Translations under genes and position numbers: made by a program
Notes under the pieces: model-generated
What the model was told of the DNA's origin: nothing
Databases searched by the model: none
Seen by the model: only the letters and a program-made list of their open reading frames with translations
From: Actinokineospora spheciospongiae
Lineage (GTDB): Bacteria > Actinomycetota > Actinomycetes > Mycobacteriales > Pseudonocardiaceae
Assembly: GCF_000564855.1 (NCBI RefSeq)
Contig: NZ_AYXG01000215.1
Location: forward strand, 1-54,693
Length of the DNA: 54,693 nt
Reading direction: 5' to 3'
Shown here: in pieces, positions 27,107 through 34,927 of the stretch
Position numbering within the stretch: position 1 is the first letter of the stretch
Layout of the letters: every line of letters begins with the position of its first letter

Positions 27107-28558
27107 TCAGTGCCCCCAGTCGCGGCGCATGCTCCGGCTGACGACCCGCTTGCCGCGGGCGGTCTTGAACAGGAAGCCGCCGCCCGCCGCGGCCAGCAGC
27201 ACCAGGCCGCCGAGCGCGACCAGCAGACCGCTGGAGGGGCCGCCGCCGACCGCCGCCGCGTTCGCGGGCCTGTCCCCCGCCGGGATCACGTGCGGGACGG
27301 TCGGGGTGTTGGGCGTGTTCGTCAGCGCCAGGGCGAGGGTCTTGCCGGGTTCGAGCTTCCCGCAGCTCGCCGGTGGGGCGGCCGGGTTGAACGACTGCTC
27401 GTAGCCGGGTGCCGCCGCGACCTCCACCACGCAGACGTCCTGCGGGGTCTTGAGGTTCGGGACCTCCACCGTGCCGTCGGCGCCGGTCGTGACGACGACC
27501 GCCGCGCCGTCGGTGCCCACCAGCGGCTTGCCGTCCTGGCCTACCGCGGGGGCGGTCTTGTCCGGGCCGGTGACGCGCAACCGCACGCCCGCGATGCCCT
27601 TGCCGGTCTTGTCGTCGACCTTGGCGACCTTCACCGCGCCGGGCGCGGTGACCGCGGTGACCTTCTCGGTCGCGGTCAGCGGCTTCTCGCCGCCGGTGCT
27701 GACCACCCGCTGGGTGTCGACCTGCACGGCCTGCTGCACCACCGGCCGGTCCGCCGGGCTCAGCAGCGAGATCGCCACGGCCGGGTTCGGGCCGGTCGGG
27801 GTGACCGCGAGGTCGATGCCCGAGCCGTCCTCCTTGGTCGCCAGCGCCACCTCGGCCTTGCCCTCGACGGTGGCGTCGGTGAGCTTGATCGTCACCGGGA
27901 CCTCCGACACGCCCTTGCCCGCGGCGTTGCGGACCTCCACGGTCCACTTGTCCGGCGTGCCGATGACCTGCGCGGCGCTCGGCTTGGTGATCTTCGTGGT
28001 CCACGGGCCGTGGTTGGCGGTGGCGTCGGCCTTGAGCTTGTCGACGGTGGTCTGCGCGCTCGCGGGCAGCTTCGACAGGTGGAACGACGGGTCGTAGGCG
28101 ACGTTGCGGAAGTCCGCCTCCGGGCTGAGCTGGTCCGGGCTCTGCGGGGCCGCCGTCCAGGTGTGCAGCAGGTGCGCCAGCGCCGCGGCCTCGTCCGCGC
28201 TCTTGGTGTTGGTGTAGCGCAGCAGCAGGTAGGAGATGTCCGCCGCGACGTCGGGGGCCAGTTCCGTGCCCCACTTGGTCTTGAGCGCCTCGCCGGGCTG
28301 GTACTGCTCGTCGGTGTCCGGCGCCAGGTGCGCGTACTGCACGCACCAGACCTGCTTGCCGTTGACGATGTACGAGCCGAGCCAGTCGGAGGTCTCCGGG
28401 TTGCCCTTGTACGGCTGCGACGGCGAGGTCGCGTAGCCCAGGCCCTGCTGGATGGCGGCGGCGGCGGTGGGGGCGCCCGCGACGAGGGCGGCACCGGCGA
28501 GCAGCGCCACGCCGGACACCCCCGCGGTCAACCGGGCGGCGAGAGTGGTTCGCGCCAT
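27107..28558 (-). CDS. Cell-surface protein with SpaA-like domain, probable sortase substrate
   Basis: A 483-residue exported protein: signal peptide (LTAGVSGVALLAGAALVAGAP), an N-terminal domain with VWCVQYAHLAP resembling the first part of thioester (TQXA) surface domains but without the TQxA motif, and a prealbumin-like SpaA/Cna-B region near VKVAKVDDKTGKGIAGVRLR. It ends with a degenerate sorting signal (VIPAGD rather than LPxTG), a membrane segment (GLLVALGGLVLLAAAGGGFLF) and a basic tail (KTARGKRVVSRSMRR). The layout is that of a wall-anchored adhesin-like protein, and the sortase gene follows at once. Ligand unknown. Confidence 0.82.
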   Translation of the reverse strand: MARTTLAARLTAGVSGVALLAGAALVAGAPTAAAAIQQGLGYATSPSQPYKGNPETSDWLGSYIVNGKQVWCVQYAHLAPDTDEQYQPGEALKTKWGTELAPDVAADISYLLLRYTNTKSADEAAALAHLLHTWTAAPQSPDQLSPEADFRNVAYDPSFHLSKLPASAQTTVDKLKADATANHGPWTTKITKPSAAQVIGTPDKWTVEVRNAAGKGVSEVPVTIKLTDATVEGKAEVALATKEDGSGIDLAVTPTGPNPAVAISLLSPADRPVVQQAVQVDTQRVVSTGGEKPLTATEKVTAVTAPGAVKVAKVDDKTGKGIAGVRLRVTGPDKTAPAVGQDGKPLVGTDGAAVVVTTGADGTVEVPNLKTPQDVCVVEVAAAPGYEQSFNPAAPPASCGKLEPGKTLALALTNTPNTPTVPHVIPAGDRPANAAAVGGGPSSGLLVALGGLVLLAAAGGGFLFKTARGKRVVSRSMRRDWGH

Positions 28559-28983
28559 GGGTGGATCGGCTCCTTGCCGCGCCTTCGGCAGCGCACGCCT
28601 CGGCGCTCGACGTCAGGGACGAGCAGGCGCGCGGAACAACCCGGCGACGGGGAGTGGCCGGGTGGACACAGGGAGCGCACCACGGGTAACCCTGGTGCCT
28701 GCGGCCACCGCGCACAATCCACCGACCGTGCGAACTCCGTCACTGGCCAGGGTGGAACTTCCCCGGGAAGCGCTCGCCGCGTGGCGGTGCCCGCCCCCGG
28801 ATGGCGGATCGCCCGGTCGGGAAGCGCCAGGTCCGGTCACCCAGCGCGTCCCGATCGGGAATACCGGGTTCGCGCTGGTCGTTGCGCCGGATGTGGGTAA
28901 AGTGGGTTTTACCCACGGGAACCGGTCGGCCGGGTCGATCGTTGACTCCCTGAAGGCGCCAGCAAGGCCCTATGGAGGATCAG
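28559..28983. other. 425-base divergent intergenic region
   Basis: This gap separates the leftward surface-protein gene from the rightward Bax-inhibitor-like gene. It holds a striking palindrome at 28893-28916 and a GGAGG site at 28974-28978. I see no gene; small open frames here have no ribosome site. Confidence 0.6.
28893..28916 (+). promoter_or_regulatory. Perfect palindrome before the Bax-inhibitor-like gene
   Basis: GTGGGTAAA (28893-28901) and TTTACCCAC (28908-28916) form a perfect 9-bp inverted repeat around a 6-base centre GTGGGT, which itself repeats the left arm. It lies 67 bases before the start codon. It may be an operator; the GTGGG repeat also recalls MraZ-type boxes. The binding protein is unknown. 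Confidence 0.5.
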
Positions 28984-29796
28984 GTGCGTTCTACCAGCAA
29001 CCCCGCATTCCGCAACCTGCCGGTCGGCAGCGGCGGCTACGCGGGATTCCAGCAGCAGGCCCAGGGCTACCCGCAGGCGGCGCCCGGCTACGGCGGCTAC
29101 CAGCAGCCGGTCTCCGACGACCGCCCGATGACCGTGGACGACGTGGTCACCAAGACCGCGATGACCCTGGGCCTGGCCCTCGTCGTCGGCATCATCACCG
29201 CCGTCGCGGTGCTCGGCGAGGTGATCAGCCCCTACCCGCCGATGATCATCGGTCTGATCGTCGGCCTGGTGCTCTCGCTCGTCATCATCTTCAAGAAGCT
29301 CCCGAGCCCCGCCCTGGTGCTGGGCTACTCCGCGGCCGAGGGCCTGTTCCTCGGCGCGATCACCGGGGTCTTCGAGTACCTCGTCCCCGGCGTGGCCCTG
29401 CAGGCGATCCTCGGCACCGCCCTGGTGTTCGGCGCGATGCTGGTCGTCTACAAGACCGGCGCGGTCAAGGTCACCCCCCGCCTCACCAAGTGGATCATCG
29501 GCGCCACCGCCGCGGCGGCGGGCCTGATGCTGATCAACCTGGTGCTCTCGCTCTTCGGCGTCGACATGGGCATCCGCGGCGAGACGGCCACCCCGCTGAC
29601 GATCGGCATCAGCCTGCTGTTCATCGGCATCGCCGCCTTCAACTTCCTGCTCGACTTCGACATGGCGGACCAGATGATCCGCACCGGCACGCCGTCCAAG
29701 TTCGCGTGGTACGTGGCCTTCGGCCTGATGACCACCCTGGTCTGGCTGTACCTGGAAATGCTCCGACTGCTGTACATGCTGCAGAGCAGCGACTGA
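28984..29796 (+). CDS. Bax inhibitor-1/YccA family membrane protein
   Basis: A 270-residue protein with an N-terminal Tyr/Gly/Gln-rich tail followed by about seven membrane segments. It starts at GTG 28984, five bases after GGAGG; the sequence RSTSNPAFRNLP is the usual actinobacterial start of this family, so the ATG 12 bases earlier is not used. The C-terminal region FNFLLDFDMADQMI contains the acidic residues of the family's ion/proton path. In bacteria the role is poorly known (membrane stress, calcium leak). A terminator follows, so it is monocistronic. Confidence 0.88.
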   Translation: MRSTSNPAFRNLPVGSGGYAGFQQQAQGYPQAAPGYGGYQQPVSDDRPMTVDDVVTKTAMTLGLALVVGIITAVAVLGEVISPYPPMIIGLIVGLVLSLVIIFKKLPSPALVLGYSAAEGLFLGAITGVFEYLVPGVALQAILGTALVFGAMLVVYKTGAVKVTPRLTKWIIGATAAAAGLMLINLVLSLFGVDMGIRGETATPLTIGISLLFIGIAAFNFLLDFDMADQMIRTGTPSKFAWYVAFGLMTTLVWLYLEMLRLLYMLQSSD

Positions 29797-29815
29797 CAGC
29801 GGTCGTTCCCAGGGG

Positions 29816-29848
29816 CAGGGCGTTCGGCATCGGCCGGGCGCCCTGTTT
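29816..29848 (+). terminator. Terminator after the Bax-inhibitor-like gene
   Basis: A 13-bp stem (29816-29828 with 29833-29845, two T-G pairs) and loop ATCG, followed by a T-rich tail. Confidence 0.75.
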
Positions 29849-29980
29849 CGCTTTTCCCGCAGATGCTGCGATCGGCCTTGACGGGGCGTGAGCTTGTTCC
29901 CCGAGGGTGTCTCGTCGGGTGGTTACCCCTGCTCAACTGCGGTTACGCTGGTTTGACGGTGCTGCTGAGAGGAGGTTGGG

Positions 29981-30568
29981 ATGGCGCGTGTCGACGACGT
30001 GGCGGCAGCTGTACTGGAAAAGACCGGTGCGGTGACGACGATGAAGCTCCAGAAACTCGTGTACTACTGTCAGGCCTGGCATCTGGTCCGCACCAAGCAA
30101 GCCATGTTCGAGGACAGGATCGAAGCGTGGCCGCAGGGGCCGGTGGTGAAGTCCCTCTTCCTCAAGCACCGTGGACAGCTCTTGGTCGGAGCCTGGCCCG
30201 GAGACGCCCGCAACCTCGATGTCGAAGAACGGGCGACGCTCGACTGGGTTCACCAGAAGTACGGCAAGCTCTCCGCGGAATCTCTCTCCGGCATGACGCA
30301 CATCGAGTCTCCGTGGAAGAACGCCAGAGGGCTTTCGGGCCCGGAAGAGAAGAGTTCTGAAGAGATCACCAAGGAGCAGATCCACCACTACTACGCCAGA
30401 CAGGTGGTCGACCCCGAGCAGGCTGTCGCCTACGCGGCGGCGAACGCGGCCATCGAAGGCGTCGAGTTCGACGACGACTGGCAGGCCGTGCTGAGGTCTG
30501 TCGCGAACTCGACCGTATCGCCCGACGACGCGATCCGAGCGGAGATCGAGCGGGCTCTGCGCACGTGA
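29981..30568 (+). CDS. Panacea/DUF4065-domain antitoxin (SocA-like)
   Basis: A 195-residue protein whose N-terminal 150 residues are a Panacea (DUF4065) domain: TMKLQKLVYYCQAWHL (residues 20-35), FEDRIEAWPQGPVVKSL and LTH-like SGMTHIESPWKNAR. Proteins of this family act as antitoxins for several unrelated toxin families. ATG 29981 is preceded by AGGAGG, with a TACGCT box at 29944-29949. The gene overlaps the start of a decayed Fic gene by 4 bases (GTGA), the layout of a toxin-antitoxin pair. Codon use is less GC-rich than the neighbours, a sign of transfer. Confidence 0.85.
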   Translation: MARVDDVAAAVLEKTGAVTTMKLQKLVYYCQAWHLVRTKQAMFEDRIEAWPQGPVVKSLFLKHRGQLLVGAWPGDARNLDVEERATLDWVHQKYGKLSAESLSGMTHIESPWKNARGLSGPEEKSSEEITKEQIHHYYARQVVDPEQAVAYAAANAAIEGVEFDDDWQAVLRSVANSTVSPDDAIRAEIERALRT

Positions 30569-31053
30569 GCGATCCGTACCTCTTGTCGAGCTGGCGAGGA
30601 CGACCATTCCCGGCGAGTACAACTCCCAGCACCTCCAGGCCTTTCACCGCCATCTGTTCCGGGACGTGTACGACTGGGCGGGCGATTTTCGGACGGTCGA
30701 CATCTCCAAGGGCAATGTCCGATTCGCGCACTGGAACTACTTGAACGACTCGGTTTCCGCTGTGCTGGGTCAACTGAAGGATGACTACTGGCTGGCCAAC
30801 CTGCGTCGGGACCACTTCATCAAGCGACTCGCCTTCTACTACGGCGAACTGAACGTCTGTCATCCGTTTCGCGAAGGGAACGGACTTACGCAGCGCGCGT
30901 TCTTGCGACAACTCTCCGCCTCGGCTGGATGGCGCCTCGACTGGACGGAACTTCCTCCCCGAGGGCAACATCCGCGCCTCCGAGCACTATGTCCACACAG
31001 GGCGCAGCGAACCGCTGGTCGACATCCTCGATGCGGTCGTGGTCAAGATCTGA
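30565..31053 (+). pseudogene. Frameshifted Fic-domain toxin remnant
   Basis: Three pieces of one Fic protein lie in changing frames. Frame 1 opens at GTG 30565 with VSDPYL. Frame 0 continues from about 30582 with LVELARTTIPGEYN, through FRDVYDWAGDFRTVDI, to the intact Fic motif HPFREGNG (then LTQRAFL). Near 30945-30960 the sequence returns to frame 1 as EGNIRASEHYVHTG and ends at TGA 31053. About 30 codons normally found after the start are missing. Fic toxins AMP-modify target proteins, but this copy cannot make a full product unless frameshifting occurs. It overlaps the antitoxin stop. Confidence 0.8.
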
Positions 31054-31058
31054 CATGC

Positions 31059-31095
31059 GAACGGCCCCACCCGCCACGGGCGGATGGGGCCGTTC
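31059..31095. terminator. Terminator between the Fic remnant and thiolase gene
   Basis: A 17-bp stem (31059-31075 with 31079-31095) with one mismatch and a 3-base loop, placed between two convergent genes and able to serve both. Confidence 0.8.
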
Positions 31096-31107
31096 GGCGT
31101 GCCCGGA

Positions 31108-32328
31108 CTAGCTCAGGCGCTCGAGGACCATGGCCATGCCCTGGCCGCCGCCGACGCACATCGTCTCCAGGCCGAACTGCTTGTCGTGCCACTGGAGGCT
31201 GTTGATCAGGGTGGTGGCGATGCGGGCGCCGGTCATGCCGAAGGGGTGGCCGACGGCGATGGCGCCGCCGTTGACGTTGAGCCGGTCCTCCGGGATGCCG
31301 AGGTCGCGGGCCGAGGGGAGGACCTGGGCGGCGAACGCCTCGTTGATCTCGAACAGGTCGATGTCGCCGACCGACAGGCCCGCCTTGGCGAGGGCCTTCT
31401 TCGACGCCTCGACCGGGCCGAGGCCCATGATCTCCGGGGACAGGCCGGAGACGCCGGTGGAGACGATGCGGGCGAGCGGGGTCAGGCCCAGCTCCTTGGC
31501 CTTGGTGTCGGACATGATCACCAGGGCCGCCGCGCCGTCGTTGAGCGGGCAGCAGTTGCCCGCGGTGACGCGGCCGTCGGGGCGGAAGACCGGCTTGAGG
31601 GTGGCGGTCTTCTCGTAGGTGATGCCCGGGCGGGGGCCGTCGTCGGTGTCGACCACGGTGCCGTCGGGGAGGGTGACCGGGACGATCTCGCGGGCCCAGA
31701 AGCCGGACTTGATGGCTTCCTCGGCGAGGTTCTGCGAGCGGACGCCGAAGTGGTCCATGTCCTCGCGGGTGACGCCCTTGAGCAGCGCCAGGTTCTCCGC
31801 GGTCTGGCCCATGGCGATGTAGGCGTCGGGCAGCAGGCCGTCCTGGCGCGGGTCGTGCCACTCCGCCGCGCCCTTCTCGGCGACGGCGGCGGTGCGGTCG
31901 GTGGCCTCGGCGAACAGCGGGTTGTGCGTGTCCGGCCACGAGTCGGAGCTGCCCTTGGCGAAGCGGGACACCGTCTCCACGCCCGCGGAGATGAACACGT
32001 CGCCCTCGCCCGCCTTGATCGCGTGCAGCGCCATCCGGGTGGTCTGGAGCGAGGACGCGCAGTAGCGGGTGACGGTGCACCCGGGCAGGTGGTCGTAGCC
32101 CGCGAGCACGGCGACGATCCGGCCCAGGTTGAAGCCCTGCTCGCCGCCGGGCAGGCCGCAGCCGAGCATCAGGTCGTCGATGTCGCGGGGGTCCAGGGCG
32201 GGCACCTTGTCCAGCGCGGCCTTGACCATCCGCGCGGCCAGGTCGTCGGGCCGGATGTCGACCAGGGAACCCTTCCCCGCCCGGCCGATCGGGGACCGGG
32301 CGGCGGAGACGATGACAGCCTCTGGCAT
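31108..32328 (-). CDS. fadA3: Acetyl-CoA C-acyltransferase (thiolase)
   Basis: A 406-residue thiolase that cleaves 3-ketoacyl-CoA or condenses acetyl-CoA. The nucleophilic Cys is in TRYCASSLQTTRMA (near residue 90), the His motif is NGGAIAVGHPFGMTGAR, and the second Cys is in CVGGGQGMAMVLE at the end. ATG 32328 is preceded on its strand by AAGGAG. The position next to the GDSL-hydrolase and cbs genes matches Rv1074c (fadA3) in M. tuberculosis; the symbol is given on that basis. Degradative versus biosynthetic role cannot be fixed from sequence. Confidence 0.88.
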   Translation of the reverse strand: MPEAVIVSAARSPIGRAGKGSLVDIRPDDLAARMVKAALDKVPALDPRDIDDLMLGCGLPGGEQGFNLGRIVAVLAGYDHLPGCTVTRYCASSLQTTRMALHAIKAGEGDVFISAGVETVSRFAKGSSDSWPDTHNPLFAEATDRTAAVAEKGAAEWHDPRQDGLLPDAYIAMGQTAENLALLKGVTREDMDHFGVRSQNLAEEAIKSGFWAREIVPVTLPDGTVVDTDDGPRPGITYEKTATLKPVFRPDGRVTAGNCCPLNDGAAALVIMSDTKAKELGLTPLARIVSTGVSGLSPEIMGLGPVEASKKALAKAGLSVGDIDLFEINEAFAAQVLPSARDLGIPEDRLNVNGGAIAVGHPFGMTGARIATTLINSLQWHDKQFGLETMCVGGGQGMAMVLERLS

Positions 32329-32414
32329 GGGGGCACTCCTTCAGCGGGGCAGCACGACCAGAGCGATGTTACTCGCAGGTAACCAATCGGCAAGTGTGGT
32401 GTCGCCCGCGCCGG

Positions 32415-33227
32415 TCAGCGGGCTCGCCGGACGCCCGCTGCGGCGCACAGGGGAGCGAGCATGACTTCGGCTGCCAAGGCGTAGCCCGCGCCGTTGGGGT
32501 GGAAGCGGTCGCCGCTGAACAGGTCCTGCGGGCGGGCCAGGAAGTGCGGGGAGAGCAGGGCGGCCAGCGGGACCGAGGTGGCCCCGGTGCTCGCCAGCTC
32601 CCGGGCCTGCGCCCTGGCCAGCGCCAGGCTCCAGCGGCGGGCGACCGCGCGCAGCGGCTGCGGGATGGGGACGATCGCGCCCAGGTCGGGGCAGGTGCCG
32701 ACGACGACCGCCGTGCCCGCCGCGATCAGGCGGCGGACCTCGGCGGCCAGCAGGGCCGCCGAGGCGTTCGGGCCGAGCCGGGCGGTGACGTCGTTGCCGC
32801 CGACGATGACGACCGCGACGTCCGGGGGGTGCCGCAGCGCCTCGTCGACCTGGGGGGCGAGGCCGGTGGTGCGGGAACCGCCGACGGCGTGGGTGGTGAG
32901 GCGGACCGGGCGGTCGGACTCCGCGGCCAGACCCCTGGCCAGCAGGACGCCGGGCAGCAGGTCCGGGCTCTCCGCGCCCAGGCCCGCCGCGGTGGAGTCG
33001 CCCAGGACGGCGAAGGTGATCAGGTGCCGGGCGTCGGCCATGGGCAGGGGACCGGTGCCGTCGGGCAGGTAGCAGCCGTCGGCGTTGAGGGGCAGCTCGA
33101 CCGGGGGGCCGATCACCGTGCGCGCCTGGCGGGACTGGCTGGTGAGCAGCGAGTAGGCCGCGCCGGACAACCCGCCCACCGAGCCCGCGGCCAGCGCCAG
33201 CACCCGGAGTCCCCGTGCTCCGACCAT
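32415..33227 (-). CDS. Exported SGNH/GDSL-type hydrolase
   Basis: A 270-residue esterase-like protein. An N-terminal membrane anchor or signal (LRVLALAAGSVGGLSGAAYSLL) is followed by the SGNH blocks: FAVLGDSTAAGLGA (Ser), HAVGGSRTTG (Gly), VIVGGNDVTA (Asn) and DRFHPNGAGYA (Asp, His). ATG 33227 has GGAGGCC six bases upstream, so the longer frame to 33644 is not used. It corresponds in position and type to Rv1075c. It probably deacylates lipids or cell-wall sugars outside the membrane; substrate unknown. Confidence 0.87.
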   Translation of the reverse strand: MVGARGLRVLALAAGSVGGLSGAAYSLLTSQSRQARTVIGPPVELPLNADGCYLPDGTGPLPMADARHLITFAVLGDSTAAGLGAESPDLLPGVLLARGLAAESDRPVRLTTHAVGGSRTTGLAPQVDEALRHPPDVAVVIVGGNDVTARLGPNASAALLAAEVRRLIAAGTAVVVGTCPDLGAIVPIPQPLRAVARRWSLALARAQARELASTGATSVPLAALLSPHFLARPQDLFSGDRFHPNGAGYALAAEVMLAPLCAAAGVRRAR

Positions 33228-33387
33228 GGGTGGCCTCCATCCGCCGGGGTCGGTCGCTCCGGACGCGTCGCTCGAACCAGGGGTTTCCTCGTCGTCGAAG
33301 ACAGTAACTCGGGGCTCCGACCCTAGTGGGCGGTTAGGGTGAGCGGCAGGTCCGAATGGTGTGATCAAACCGCAGAAGGAGCGCCCG

Positions 33388-34767
33388 GTGGAGTACGTCG
33401 AGCACATCATCGATCTCGTCGGCGACACGCCGCTGGTGAAGCTGAACACCATGGCCGCGGGGCTCAAGCCCACCGTGCTGGCCAAGGTCGAGTACTTCAA
33501 CCCCGGCGGCAGCGTCAAGGACCGGATCGCCGTGCGCATGGTGGAGGCGGCGGAGAAGTCCGGGGCGCTCAAGCCCGGGGGGACGATCGTGGAGCCCACC
33601 TCCGGCAACACCGGGGTGGGGCTGGCGCTGATCGCCCAGCGCAAGGGCTACAAGTGCGTCTTCGTCTGCCCGGACAAGGTCAGCGAGGACAAGCGCAACG
33701 TCCTCAAGGCCTACGGCGCCGAGGTCGTGGTCTGCCCGACCTCGGTGGCACCCGAGCACCCCGACTCCTACTACAACGTCTCCGACCGGCTGGTCCGCGA
33801 GATCGAGGGCGCCTGGAAGCCCAACCAGTACGCCAACGAGGAGAACCCGGCCAGCCACTACCACTCCACCGGCCCCGAGCTGTGGAAGCAGACCGACGGG
33901 CGGATCACGCACTTCGTCGCGGGCGTCGGCACCGGCGGGACGATCTCCGGCACCGGCCGCTACCTCAAGGAGGTCTCCGACGGCCGGGTCCGGGTCATCG
34001 GCGCCGACCCGGAGGGCTCGGTGTACTCCGGCGGGTCCGGGCGGCCGTACCTGGTCGAGGGCGTCGGCGAGGACTTCTGGCCGACCACCTACGACCGCGG
34101 GGTCGCCGACGAGATCATCGCGGTGAGCGACCGCGAGTCCTTCGAGGTGACCCGGCGCCTGGCCAGGGAGGAGGGCCTGCTGGTCGGCGGCTCCTGCGGG
34201 ATGGCCGCCGCGGCGGCGCTGCGGCTGGCCGAGCGGCTCGGCCCGGACGACGTGGTAGTGGTGCTGCTGCCCGACGGCGGCCGCGGCTACCTGTCGAAGG
34301 TCTTCAACGACTCGTGGATGAGCCAGTACGGCTTCCTGCCGCCCGAGCACACCGGCGCCACCGTCGGCGACGTGCTGCGGCGCAAGGCCGGGTCGAGCAG
34401 CGCGCTGCCCGACTTCATCCACGGCCACCCCACCGAGACCGTGGCCGACGCGGTGGCGATCCTGCGCGAGTACGGGGTCAGCCAGATGCCCGTGGTCAAC
34501 GCCGAGCCCCCGGTCATGGCGGCCGAGATCGTCGGCGCGGTCAACGAGAAGGACCTGCTCGACGCGCTGTTCACCGGCAAGGCCGAACTGGCCGACACCC
34601 TCGACCGGCACATGGGGGCCCCGCTGCCCACGATCGGCGCCGGGGAGCAGGTCAAGTCCGCCATGGAGGCGCTGGCCGAGGCCGACGCGGCGCTGGTCCT
34701 GCTGGACGGCAAGCCCGCGGGCGTGGTGACCCGGCAGGACCTGCTGGGCTTCCTGGCCCGCCGGTGA
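33388..34767 (+). CDS. cbs: Cystathionine beta-synthase
   Basis: A 459-residue PLP enzyme that condenses serine with homocysteine to cystathionine, the first transsulfuration step. The PLP lysine is in NPGGSVKDRIAV, and the phosphate-binding loop is GVGTGGTISG, preceded by EPTSGNTGVGLAL. The C-terminal 130 residues hold a pair of CBS domains, possibly regulatory. GTG 33388 is chosen because AGAAGGAG lies six bases before it and relatives start with EYVEHIIDLVG; an in-frame GTG at 33361 has no ribosome site. TAGGGT at 33335-33340 is a likely -10. metB lies two genes downstream. Confidence 0.92.
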   Translation: MEYVEHIIDLVGDTPLVKLNTMAAGLKPTVLAKVEYFNPGGSVKDRIAVRMVEAAEKSGALKPGGTIVEPTSGNTGVGLALIAQRKGYKCVFVCPDKVSEDKRNVLKAYGAEVVVCPTSVAPEHPDSYYNVSDRLVREIEGAWKPNQYANEENPASHYHSTGPELWKQTDGRITHFVAGVGTGGTISGTGRYLKEVSDGRVRVIGADPEGSVYSGGSGRPYLVEGVGEDFWPTTYDRGVADEIIAVSDRESFEVTRRLAREEGLLVGGSCGMAAAAALRLAERLGPDDVVVVLLPDGGRGYLSKVFNDSWMSQYGFLPPEHTGATVGDVLRRKAGSSSALPDFIHGHPTETVADAVAILREYGVSQMPVVNAEPPVMAAEIVGAVNEKDLLDALFTGKAELADTLDRHMGAPLPTIGAGEQVKSAMEALAEADAALVLLDGKPAGVVTRQDLLGFLARR

Positions 34768-34927
34768 CGGCGCGCGGGCGCGGGGCCCACCGCGCCCGCG
34801 CATTCCGCACCGCGCCCGCGCGCACGCTGCGTCGCTGTCGAGGTACTACCGGCACTCGGATGGCGTATCCGATAGCGTTACCGCCCAGACAAGCTGACAT
34901 TCCAGGTCAAAAGGGGTGGAGAACCCG

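Noticed and set aside
33361-33387. GTG 33361 as start of cbs
   Set aside because: No ribosome site, whereas GTG 33388 has AGAAGGAG at good spacing and matches the usual family start.
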